Shown here in pieces: positions 12,129 to 22,252 of a stretch of 64,000 nucleotides of DNA. The notes below the pieces were generated by a model that did no database searches, was not told the DNA's origin, and was given only the letters and a program-made list of their open reading frames with translations. Made by a program: the position numbers and the translations under genes. Numbering within the stretch: position 1 is the first letter of the stretch; every line of letters starts with the position of its first letter. Source of the DNA: Adiantum capillus-veneris (lineage: Eukaryota > Streptophyta > Polypodiopsida > Polypodiales > Pteridaceae); contig CM043965.1 of the NCBI GenBank assembly GCA_014529385.2, forward strand, positions 10,364,912 to 10,428,911, in the 5' to 3' direction.

Positions 12129-12846
12129 TTAACATGTGTCCCACCAAAGCTTTGTAGTCTATGACTTCATTTGAGGCATGGCATGATAAGAAGCCATATG
12201 TTGATTACTTGCATGTTTTTTGTCGCTTGGCTTATGCTCTAGTGACACAAGAATAACATAGAAAATTGGATGATCGGGCTATCTGTGATGGAATATGGCT
12301 AATAACATGGATTGTAGCGGAATTAAAGTAATAATAGTGAGAATTTCCTTAAGAGGATTCTTAATGAACATAAGGAGAGTACTTGATTGAAGGTAGGAAA
12401 ATAAATATTAGCTTGAGATGAACAATACTTACAAAAGAGAGAGAATTAGAGAAATTGACAATAGTTGAAGACCGGATTTACTTGGAGCTGGTCCCCCCTC
12501 CAAAAGGCTTTTGTACTATAGATTCTCCCTTGAAGAGAGACTTGGTATAATACATGCATTGTGCTCCTTGAGACCTTGTTGATGCCATGAAGATGGTAAG
12601 CTCCATGCACCAATATTATGCCCGTAACTAACTTGCAAAAACATTAACTTGTCCCCGGCCTCAATCCCAAACCCTCAAACACCTTCAAAGGTGGAGAGAG
12701 AAACAAGACTCTTGGTTGGATTTGCATTGCATAGCCAAGATATGTTGTTATAGGCTCTTTACTTCTCAAGCTTGGAGAAGGAGATGACTTGTGTGCACAA
12801 CACACAATGGATGTGTGTGTGTGTGTGGCTTGTGGAGTATATGAAT

Positions 12847-12847
<1 letters not shown>

Positions 12848-12893
<46 letters not shown>
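12848..12893 (+). repeat. (AG)n microsatellite inside LTR
   Basis: An uninterrupted AG run of about 46 bases. The solo LTR at 17390 has one at the equivalent place. Confidence 0.95.
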
Positions 12894-12897
<4 letters not shown>

Positions 12898-12985
12898 CGA
12901 TTTTGCTACTTTACTCTTGCTACAAGCCTATTGGCCCAATACTTGGGCTAGCCAATGAATGGCTCTAGTCATAACAAGCAAGGGG

Positions 12986-13175
12986 TGTAGCATTTGGACA
13001 AGTGCCCTCCTTTCCCCCTTTGAGAGAAAGATCTTGATTATTTAATGTAGCATTTGGACAAGTGTCCTCCTTTCCCCCTTTTCCCCTTTGAGAGAAAGAT
13101 CTTAATTATTTAATTATAACATTTGGACAAGTGTCCTCTTTTTCCCCTTTGAGAGAAATATCTTAGTTATTTAAT
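12986..13175 (+). repeat. three-copy minisatellite inside LTR
   Basis: Three consecutive copies of 60-68 bp start at 12986, 13046 and about 13114. Each holds the core catttggacaagtg, a ttcccctttgagagaaa segment and ends in ttatttaa. Confidence 0.85.
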
Positions 13176-13415
13176 CGAACCTAAATTCTCATTGGACCTT
13201 CCTATAGGTCATCCAATAGGATGCATGCACACTATGAGGGCAATATTGCTAGGGGCCTGACATGTGGCCTTAATGCCTCTTAAGTATTGGGCTTGCCTTG
13301 AGTGTGTGTGTGTGAGTGTTGTCTCTCATGCCCCTACCTTTAGGGCTCATCTTTGACTTGAACACCTCAAGCACCTTGGTCATCAAGCATGATAAGCACC
13401 TCAAGCACCTTACCA

Positions 13416-15053
13416 ACGCAAGCAAATCTCGTCGATTCACCAAGAAAAAGAAGTCCAAACAAGACAAAACTTATAGGATGGGTAGACATCATCTAAAGAC
13501 AATGCACATGCCCTCAAGTTTGACCACTTGCCAAATTGCGACTAATAGCAGCATGGCAGATTTGACCTGATTGTTTTCAGTCCAGAATGCATCCTAGAGC
13601 TTATCAATGATGCCCCAACATCCCTCCTATGCATAAAATGCAGTAAATCTTGAGTTATGTGCATATTTAGAAGGAGGTGAGTTGCAACAAAAACACAGTT
13701 TTACTGCCGTGAGAGAAGCACAATGTCGCGAAGACCTTTCACCTATGAACATGATGAAGCAGACGACACTTCAAATGGACACTTCAGGAGGGAGTTACGA
13801 GCTTGAGAAGAGAAGAGGAGAGTACATAGTTATAGAGACGTTAAAACGCTTATTATCCAAAACTTACAAAACCCTTACAAAAGTTGGCTTCTATATCTTA
13901 GCCATTGGGTTTAAAATGCCCAATGTCTGGGCGCCCAAGTCCTTTAAGACTCCACAACTTTGTGTATCTGCAACCTAGGTATGCTAATTGACTTGTTCTT
14001 TACATCTGGGAACTCTCATTGAGCTTGTAACACGTTACAATTATTACAATGGCTTGATACATTGGGAAATTACAATGCATGGCCATTTTGGGAAAATGTG
14101 AAAAATACGTAACTCCTATCTACATTGCTTCTTTGTATTCATCTTCGATGTGCATTCGTACATCTTGGGCCTTTAGTAGCTTCTGTTAACTAACGTTGGC
14201 TCAGTTAGTCTTGGGCTGAAGGTTCTTGATTGGTTGTCAATGGACTATCTTCATTTCTCGTTGAATTTGTTGACGAGGTTCATTTTGTTGTAGCATCTTC
14301 ATTGGTCCAAAATTGTCTCTGATGTGAGAGATGATGTCGCATTTGTCTGTTGTTGTAGCAACATAATGGTGAGGCTTTCGTTTATTTATTAAAATTATGT
14401 ACAAGACAAGTAGAACGATGAGGATCTAAATTAGGGTCTAATGCATCTTGAGTGACCAAAGGGAAAAAACACGGTGGGAAAAAAGTGCCTTTAGGTTACG
14501 CGCATTATTCAAGTACTGATTACCATGGAAAATATTCTTTAAGTGCATAAGTGAAGGGATTATTTACCGAGGGATATGGAAAAAAGAGGGTAGCAAATAT
14601 ATGGGGTAGCATGATGGAACATTGGTTTGCCTATTGTAGTCCACTCAAGGTGCATATGTGGAAGCAAAAAGAGTGTCTAATGCATATGTCCAATGATGGA
14701 ACATCCTATATATGCATACACAAAAATGCATGGGAAACAATATGTTGTGCAAGAAAGATTTTTTAGGGATTCTTCAGAAATAAAGTGTAGCTATAAAATC
14801 ATTTGTCGTGGTTTTATAGGTTGTCACCCCTTTAAGGAGGGTTTTTGTTGTCGAGGATAGGTGCTCTCATTTTGTTGTGCATGAGTGTTGGACTCTACAT
14901 CACTCCACCATGATTAAGTTAATAGACTTTGACTCTTAATGCTCATCTCATCCAACATGAGCGACATGACTTAGATATGCTCAACTCTTCCAGCTTGAGC
15001 ATAAGCCTACTAACTAGGACTCTTAGCACAAAGTTTTGAAGACTTGTAGCTTT
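13416..15053. other. unassigned stretch
   Basis: No recognisable gene. Plus-strand open frames at 13682-13978 and 14551-14766 show no domain I can name. The right part may be the 5' region of gypsy A, but no LTR end or primer-binding site was found. Confidence 0.3.
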
Positions 15054-15377
15054 AGGACTAATGCTTTGCTCATTTTGCGGCTCAATGGCCCAACTTTGAA
15101 TATAAAGAGTGTTTTTTGTGCCCTGACGACTTAACTTTTCACGTTCTTGTGCGTCTTACAAACATTTTATCAGGTAAAAGTAAGCTTGAATCCTCAAAAA
15201 GTGGATTATTGAAGGACTAATGCTTTGCTCATTTTGCGGCCCAATGGCCCAACTTTGAATATGCCAAAGAGTGTTTTTTGTGCCCTGGCGACTTAACTTT
15301 TCACGTTCTTGTGCGTCTTACAAACATTTTATCACGTAAAAGTAAGCTTGAATCCTCAAAAAGTGGATTATTGAAGG
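15054..15377 (+). repeat. 159-bp tandem duplication
   Basis: Two adjacent copies start at 15054 and 15213 with aggactaatgctttgctc and end in gtggattattgaagg. They differ at a few positions. The stretch lies just before the gypsy A coding remnant. Confidence 0.9.
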
Positions 15378-15499
15378 AGCAAGTTGGAATTGAAGGTTTC
15401 TTTTGCCGTACATGTTTAATCATCTTTGAATCTGCAGCTTCATTGGTTGAATTGGCCTTCTTTGAGTGTGAAGACTCCATTGTCTATTTGATTCTCCAA

Positions 15500-17384
15500 T
15501 TATGCATGTTGAAAGGAGCCTTCAAAATGATGCAAAGGGGAAGAACAATGCTTAAAATTCTCCCAAGGCAATTCCAACAACAACAATAACAACAAGAATA
15601 AGGAAAAAGGAGTTTACAAAGGTAAAAACAAACTCTCTCTTGAAGAGCTAGAGACTTTTCACAAGGATCATAAATGATTTAAGTGTGGGGAGCAAGGACA
15701 TGGCTATCGTTCTTGCCCCAAAAGAAATGCCTGCAATGAGACTCCTAGAGCTTCCACGATCGAAGCTCCAAAAGAGGATGCTCATTGCAAAGGATCATCC
15801 CTTTCCTATGCTTGGGGGAAGGTGAGGGAGCATGATGCCTTTATCTTATTTGATGTTGGCTCTACTCACAACTTCATATCAACGGAGTTGGGCATACAAG
15901 CTTTCGAGATGGGAGATACTATAATTGTTGATGGAGCTTCCAAGGGACATCAAGCCTTTGTTACTCCATTGATTGGGAAGTTGAGGCTTCATGTCCAAAG
16001 CTACGTCGACAAAGAATACTTTTTCATCTCTCCTCTCCAACATGAGGATGTTACCCTAGGGGCACCATGGTTCAACCACATGGCTACCAACATGAAGTTC
16101 CCTGAAAGAAGAATCTACTTCACCTACAAGGAAAAGAGCATGTGTATAGATGCTAATGAGTCCCGATCGTACTATACCACTTGTAAATTCACCTGCTTTT
16201 GATAAGTCAATGAAAAGCTCAGTTCCTCGTACATGATTTTTGTCAAAGAGTCTCTAAATGATGCTAATGTTTTAACAAAAAAAAGTGGTAGAAATCAAGA
16301 AGAATTAGACTTGTCTAATTTTCTAAATAGATTCCAAGATGTATTTATCGATAAACATCCCTATGGAGTTACCTCCAAAAAGAGGGGATGATGACCATAT
16401 GATATAACTTAAACCTAGGAGCTCACCGCCTAATAAACCTCCGTATAGAGTTTCTCAAGCTCAACAAGAGGAGATTATGAGGCAAGTGCATGAGCTGGTA
16501 GACAAAGGATGGTGAGGCCTAGCTCCTCTCCCTTTTGTTCTCTAGTCCTTTTAGTGCAAAAGAAAGATGGTACATACTGCATGTGTGTGCACTATCAAGC
16601 ACTATTTTATCACTATCAAAAATAGATTTCTCGTACCGTGGGTAGAAGCTCTATTTGATAAGCTACAAGGTTCGACCTACTTCAATAGGATTGACCTTAA
16701 AAGTGGCTATCATCAAATAAGGATAGTGAATGAAGATATCGTATAAAGACCGTGTTTTGTACAACATTTGGTTTTTATGAATATCTAGTCATGCCTTTTG
16801 GCTTGCCTAATGAACCGCCACATTCAACCTTTTAATGGAGAAAATATTTAGACCCCACTGCAAGTTCACTGGTGGAGTGTTCTTTGATAATATCATCATC
16901 TAATCCAAGTCCTTGGAGGAGCACAAGCAACATCTCCAGGTAGTTTCTCAAGCTTTAAGGGAGAACAAGCTTTTTATCAAAAGAAGAGTGAATTTTTCCT
17001 TCAAGAGATTCAATACTTAGGTCATATTATCTCTCAAGATGGTATCCGTATGGATCCATCAAAGTTGGAGGTAATAAAAACATGGCCTAATCCAAGGAAT
17101 CTACATGAGCTACAAATATTTATTGGTATGTGTGCATACTCTAGATGCTTCATAGAAAAATTCTGTCAAATAGTAGGACCATTACATGACTTAACAAAGA
17201 AGATTGCTAAGTACTCATGGAGTGCTAAAGAGCAAAATTCTTTTGACAAGCTCAAAGAGAAGCTTACCTCCCAACTAGTGCTTATGCTTTCGGATCTCTC
17301 AAAACCATTTGAGGTCCAATGTGATGCTTGTGGTGATTGCCTTGGAGCAGTTTTGCTTCAAGAAGGTCATACCATAGCATATGA
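15500..17384 (+). pseudogene. gypsy A part 1: gag end, protease, RT
   Basis: This is the left part of an old plus-strand Ty3/gypsy polyprotein of the B/C family. The gag zinc knuckle (FKCGEQGHGYRSC) is at about 15680. The protease follows in the same frame: LFDVGSTHNF near 15845, where the usual DSG is DVG, then APWFNH at 16062. RT motifs include SRID-like FNRIDLKSGYHQI near 16680 and FFDNIII near 16880, where the second catalytic aspartate of FFDD is N. The RT thumb and RNase H start run to 17384 (FEVQCDACGDCLGAVLLQ). Most of gag is missing and the RT frame is broken. The reading continues at 19155 beyond the solo LTR. Confidence 0.85.
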
Positions 17385-18239
17385 GAGCCTGTAATGGACA
17401 TGGCCTATGAACTTTGAGAGTAGCGGAATTAGGAAATTACATGAAGCACTTTTGTGAGATTACTTTGTGAGCATAGCGGGTGAACTTAATTGATGGTAGC
17501 AACATAAACATGGTACTTAGTTAACTTGGCATGAACAATACTTTTGCAAGAGAGAGAGACTAGAGAACATGACAATAGTTGAAGATCGGATTCATACGGA
17601 GACGGTCTCCCCTCCAATAGGCATTTTTATTATAGTTTCTCCCATCAAGAGAGACTTGGTACAATACAATCTTTGTGTTCCTTGTGACCTAGGTGATGCA
17701 ATGAAGATGGAAAGCTTCATGCATCACAAGCATAACATAAACTTTGTAGAAAGCATTAACTATCCCAAGCCTCAGTCCCAAGGCCTCAAACACCTTCGAA
17801 GGTGGAGAGATCTAGCGGGGAATGAGGATAGGGAAGAGGAAGAAGAAACATTCCATACGAGAAAGAAATAGTTTCTCACTTATCATCACTCTTCTTGGTA
17901 GCATACATAATAGCATATTAATGAAGATGGAGAAGATGGCAAGCTTAAGCATTGAAGCATGGATCTTGGTTGGATTTTCATTCCATAGCCAAGAGTGTTG
18001 TTGTAGCCTTTCACTTCTCACAAGCTTGGAGAAGGAGGTGGAGTTCCTCAACTTTCACCAAGTGAGAATGATCCACAAAATGCGTGTGTGTGTGGTGTAT
18101 ACCCCCCTTGCTTTCTTGGGGCAAGTTTTGGCCTTTCTACATGCTTCAAGCTCAGTGGACCCCTCTCCCCCTAGCCAATCACATGTAGCATGCATTCAAG
18201 TACATGGGTAGTCTTTGGACAAGTGTCCTCCTTACCCCT

Positions 18240-18240
<1 letters not shown>

Positions 18241-18300
<60 letters not shown>
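18241..18300 (+). repeat. (AG)30 microsatellite inside solo LTR
   Basis: Sixty bases of pure AG. Confidence 0.98.
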
Positions 18301-18304
<4 letters not shown>

Positions 18305-18507
18305 AAAATATCTAGATATTTGTTGGATGGAGCTAGAAGCTCATTGGACCCCTCTTTAGCCCAACCAATAGCATTCAAGCACACTATGTGGCTAAGCATA
18401 GGGAGAGTCTGACATGTGTCCCATGTGCCCCTTGAGAAAAGGGGCGCCCTTTGGGTGAGTGGGAGGTTAAGTCAAAGATTCCCCTAACTTTGGGACTTTT
18501 CCCCTCC

Positions 18508-18845
18508 TTTGTAGGGTCTCTTTTTGACTCAAGCACCTTACCCCCCATGCATGGGAAGCTTCTCAAGCACCTTCCTCATTAATTTTGTAGGGTCTCTTTT
18601 TTACTCAAGCACCTTACCCCCCATGCATGGGAAGCTTCTCAAGCACCTTCCTCATTAAGTATGACAAGCACCTCAAGTACCTTAGTCATCAAGCATGAAA
18701 AGCACCTCAAGCACCTTAGTCATCAAGCACAAAAAGCACCTCAAGCACCTTAGTCATCAAGCACGACAAGAACCTCAAGCACTTTAGTCATCAAGCACGA
18801 CAAGCACCTCAAGCATCTTAGTCATCAAGCACGACAATCACCTGA
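18508..18845 (+). repeat. minisatellites inside solo LTR
   Basis: First come two copies of a 76-bp unit (18508-18583 and 18584-18659, each with tttgtagggtctc and ccccccatgcatgggaag). These are followed by about five copies of a 34-bp unit with the core caccttagtcatcaagcac. The truncated LTR at 12284 has only the beginning of this 34-bp pattern, and gypsy B LTRs lack it, so copy number changes between relatives. Confidence 0.88.
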
Positions 18846-19154
18846 AGCTTATGTTGGGTTCCCACCTGAAGCTCAGCCCTAGCTTGCCTAAGGTCAAAGG
18901 TCTTTTAACACTAACCATTGGAGGTCTTTAATGAAGCTAACCCTAAGGTCTTTTAAGCTGCATTAAGTAACCTTGCTCTTTGACATACCATCTCTCATTT
19001 GGACCCCTTTACCATTGGCCCCGTGTTGAGATAGATCCGTAAGCACATGTCTATATTCTAACCCTTGTTCGTGTTTATTATCCCACATTAAATGATCAAT
19101 TTAATATGAGAAAATCATTTGGGTTGGTTAGATATTAGATTTTATGACAGAGCC

Positions 19155-20372
19155 AAAGGCTCAATGTGGATGAATGGGTCTTGGACATATATGAACAAGA
19201 GCTTTTAGTTGTTCTACATGCCCTAGACACATGGAAGCACTATCTATTGGGGACTCCATTTACTTTGCAAACAAACCACCAAAATATTAAGTACGTCATG
19301 ACGCAAACCAAACTTTCCAACAAGCAAATGAGGTGGGCATATTTCCTTTTGCAATTTAATTTTCATAATGGTCACATTGCTTGTAAGCATAATCAAGTGG
19401 CCGATGCACTATGACGATGACTAAGGATTAATGCACTGTCTATAGCAACTCACGTTGATCTATCTTCCATGATAGATGAGTACGCTATCGATCGTGATTT
19501 TAAAGACATAAATTCAATCCTTGCCTTAGGGAAGAAAGAGGAACCATTCACCTTGCAGAATGGTTATCTTCTCCATGGCAACAGGCTATGTGTTACTCAC
19601 TCCCTTCGTGAGAAAGTCATGTATGAACCCCATGCTCATCCCTATGCGGGGAATCGAGGGATTCAACCTACTCTTCGAGGAGTAGAAACGTACTTCTATT
19701 GGCCTACCATAAAAGTGGACATACAAGAGTATGTATCCAAATGTGTGATATGCCAAAAGACAAAGTATGATAGAGGGAAACAACCTGGATTACTCCAGCC
19801 ATTGACAACCCCTAATCCTCCATGGGAATGCAGGATTACCCAAATCTATCCATGGGAATACGGAAATATAGAAAATAGTTGACAGGTTTAGCAAGCAAGC
19901 ATACTTTATTCTTGTTAAAAAGACTATTAAATCACACCAAATGGCAACCCACTTCATATCTCAGATTTTCAAACAACATGGATTGCCAACATCCATTAGA
20001 TAGAGATCATAAAATGACCAGTAATTTTTGGAAAGGTCTCTTTGAAAATCTAGGTATAAGATTAAATTTATCTTCGACCTATCACCCACAAACGGATGGC
20101 CAAAGTGAGATAGCCAATCTTACGATTCTTGACTTACTAAAAACTTATGTTATAGAAGTAGATCAACCCTCACAACGCAAGAAGTACTTACCCCTTGTAG
20201 AGTATGCATACAATAATACTGCCCATACTACTATATGGGAAAGGCACCTTCTTAAATCATAGAGGGAAGACCTAAAAGCCCCTTGCTACTTAAAGTACAT
20301 GGGAAGATCTTCGCTGCGGATGAGTATAGTTGTTGCGACTTACAAGAATCTTTCCAAAAGATTATGGAGGCT
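19155..20372 (+). pseudogene. gypsy A part 2: RNase H and integrase
   Basis: This continues gypsy A after the solo LTR. RNase H resumes at 19166 (EQELLVVLHALDTWKHYLLG) and ends near 19414 (HNQVADAL). The integrase zinc finger region (HAHPYAGNRG then CVICQKTK) is at about 19630-19760. Comparison with gypsy B shows that the segment holding the first catalytic aspartate (ISMDFIFGLP in B) has been lost near 19830, which also shifts the frame. The later DGQSEIAN motif with the catalytic E survives near 20095. The reading is interrupted at 20378 by gypsy B and resumes at 34736. Confidence 0.88.
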
Positions 20373-20377
20373 ATATC

Positions 20378-21850
20378 TGTAACATTTAATGGTCTAATAA
20401 CTTGTGTGTAGCAGAAATTAGCATGAACATAGTGAGCATTTCATTAGAATAGATTCCTAATGATGATTACAAGAGTGCTTGGGTGGAGAGAGCAACAAAA
20501 AAGCATAACACCTAGTTAGATAGCATGAACAATACTTTCAAAAGAGAGAGAAATTAAGCTATTGACAACAGTTGAGAAATTAAGCTTCATGCACTAAGCA
20601 AAACACTTATCAAACACAACATCAATTCTCCGGTCTCAGACCCAAGACCTCACACACCTTCAAAGATGGTGAGAGCTAGCGGGGTATGAGAGTAGATTGA
20701 GAGGAAGAAGGAGTATTCTTACGAGAAAGATGTACATCTCCTCACATAATCACTCATATTAGCATAGCTTAGCTTAGTAATTAGCATGGTAGAGGAGATG
20801 AGCATGCATTGAAGCTTGGCTCTTGGTTGGATTTGCATCACAAAGCCAAGAGTTGTTGGTGTAGGCCTCCCTTCTCACAAGCTTGGAGTAGATGGTAAGC
20901 TTTCCATTAAAGCTTGAGAAGGAGAGAGAGTCTTCTTTACTTCACACATGAGATTGTCTGAGTGTGAGTGTGTGTGTGATAATGCCTTGCGAAAATCAGT
21001 CCCCCTCTCTCTCTTGGTCGACCCCTCTTGCTATTTGCTCATGCTCCTCTCTCATTGGACCTCCCTAGGGCTAGCCAATGATAATTAAGCAGTATAAGTG
21101 ATAGCCTCCTGACATGTGTCCCCCTTTCCCCTTTTGTGAGAGCTTTAGGTAATTAATAAATGCAACTAAACTCTCATTGGACCCCTTTGCCTCCTGGCCA
21201 ATAGGAATCAGGCAAGCCATTGGGCTGCTGAATGCTCATTGGACCCCTTGGGAGACTGTCCAATAGTCTTCTAGAGAGCTTAATTCTCATTGGTTCTTTT
21301 ATTAAGTGTTTTTAAATTAATTAAACTAGATTTACTCTAGCCTAATTCTCATTGGTCCACCTCCAAGGTAATCCAATAGGAATTGGGTACACCTCGTGGG
21401 CATCTCGGCTAGGGAGCTGACATGTGTCCCTCTTTCCCCTTGTGTACAAAGGGAGCTTGTGTGTGTGTGTGAGTTTTTCTCTCATCCCCTACTTGCTAGG
21501 CTTGCCCCCTCCTATGTAGGGATTGACAAAGACTTTTGGGACACACACAAAGCATCCAATTCCCCCCATGCTTCACCTTTGGACACAACCTTTGAATTTT
21601 GGAACCTTAGCATTTTGGAAGTCTTAATGGGCTGAACCTTAGGGTCTTTTAAGCCCATTGTTGCACATGGCTCTTTTGCACATGCCCCCCCCTTTGGATC
21701 CCTATTTTCCCACCTTTGGATCCCTATTGTGGCCGGTCTGCTAGCTGAACCAATATTCTAGCTTTTTCTCCCCTGGTACTTCCCCATATTAAATGATCAG
21801 TTTAACATGAGAAAATCATTTAGGAGAATTAGATATTGATTATTATGACA
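20378..21850 (-). repeat. gypsy B 3' LTR (1473 bp)
   Basis: The ends match the right LTR. It is shorter by 117 bases, mainly because a segment of about 120 bp is missing near 20574; in the right LTR the segment lies between gacaacagttgag and aagcttcatgcac (about 33339-33467). Confidence 0.93.
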
Positions 21851-21864
21851 TTACCTCTCTCTTG
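21851..21864 (-). other. polypurine tract of gypsy B
   Basis: On the minus strand a purine-rich CAAGAGAGAGGTAA stands directly before the 3' LTR, where plus-strand priming occurs. Gypsy C has the same tract at 59445-59458. Confidence 0.75.
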
Positions 21865-22252
21865 AAATCATAGTCATCCTCGACTATGGGTTAGAGAAGA
21901 TAAAACATATTCATTAGTCCTTTTCTTAGCGGGTAGAGGATCCCTATGTTACCCAACGACATCATTCCACAATGAATGACTAGTCCATTTGGTGCTTGAG
22001 AGCCTTAGGCTACCACAAGCATGTCTGCACATTAGTCCTATCAATCTTCCATAGTAGAGTGACAAGCTCTACTTGGTGTTTGGGAGACGTCGTCTCCGCA
22101 AACTTGATCAAAGCATGCATACTACTTCATTTTTGTGCACAATAAGGAAAAAGAGAGTCTTATAAGACAAAAACTTTGTTCATTTTTAACATTTTGTACA
22201 TTTGCTTACTCTTGGGAAGCATTGTAAGCATTGACAAGGTTTAGGTTATCCT
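21865..22252 (-). other. 3' untranslated region of gypsy B
   Basis: Non-coding sequence between the pol stop and the polypurine tract, clearly similar to the same region in gypsy C (59459-59781) and to the tail of gypsy A (about 35270-35590). Confidence 0.8.

Larger units (their letters stand above)
9287..12283 (+). pseudogene. copia J gag-pol, truncated after integrase region
   Basis: This is the coding region of copia J. The likely start is the ATG at 9287 (MFESNDVFKML), matching the start in copia K. A gag zinc-knuckle remnant (HCSY...HWVKQC) lies near 10155-10200. The protease motif DSGATKHITSH is near 10385. GAG-pre-integrase (LWHVGFGHLNF) is near 10830, and the integrase core begins near 11025 (HSDVCGLMC). 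A 697-bp transposon interrupts the integrase at 11432-12128, after which the frame continues with motifs also present in copia K. The element is cut off at 12284 by a gypsy-type LTR fragment; RT and RNase H are absent. Several stops and a duplication in gag add to the damage. Confidence 0.8.
12284..13415 (-). repeat. truncated LTR of a gypsy B-related element
   Basis: It begins TGTGATGG and follows the solo LTR at 17390 and the gypsy B LTRs in order: the gaacaatacttacaaaagagag motif, the ccctccaaaaggctttt motif, Tt(c/t)ggttggatttgcattgcat-like text, a GA run and a caagcacctcaagcacctta end. Similarity stops near 13415, well before the expected ATGACA end, so the right end is lost. Orientation is by analogy with gypsy B. 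Confidence 0.7.
17390..19149 (-). mobile_element. solo LTR (1760 bp) inserted in gypsy A
   Basis: A full LTR with TGTAATGG start and TTATGACA end stands alone between perfect 5-bp target duplications gagcc (17385-17389 and 19150-19154). It interrupts the RNase H frame of gypsy A, which resumes at 19155. There is no internal region, so it is the expected product of recombination between two LTRs of one element. It is a diverged relative of the gypsy B LTR in the same strand orientation, and is rich in simple repeats. Confidence 0.93.

Noticed and set aside
13682-13978. Plus-strand frame of 98 codons
   Set aside because: No domain, no conserved neighbour, composition like the surrounding non-coding DNA.
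14551-14766. Plus-strand frame of 71 codons, considered as a host gene or transposase fragment
   Set aside because: Short, no motif I can name, and surrounded by repeats and stops.
18215-18412. Open frame with a long ER dipeptide run
   Set aside because: It is simply the translation of the AG microsatellite inside the solo LTR.
18660-18845. Regular short repeats resembling a CRISPR array
   Set aside because: The 34-bp units are directly adjacent with no unique spacers, lie within a plant LTR and have no cas genes nearby; they are a minisatellite.
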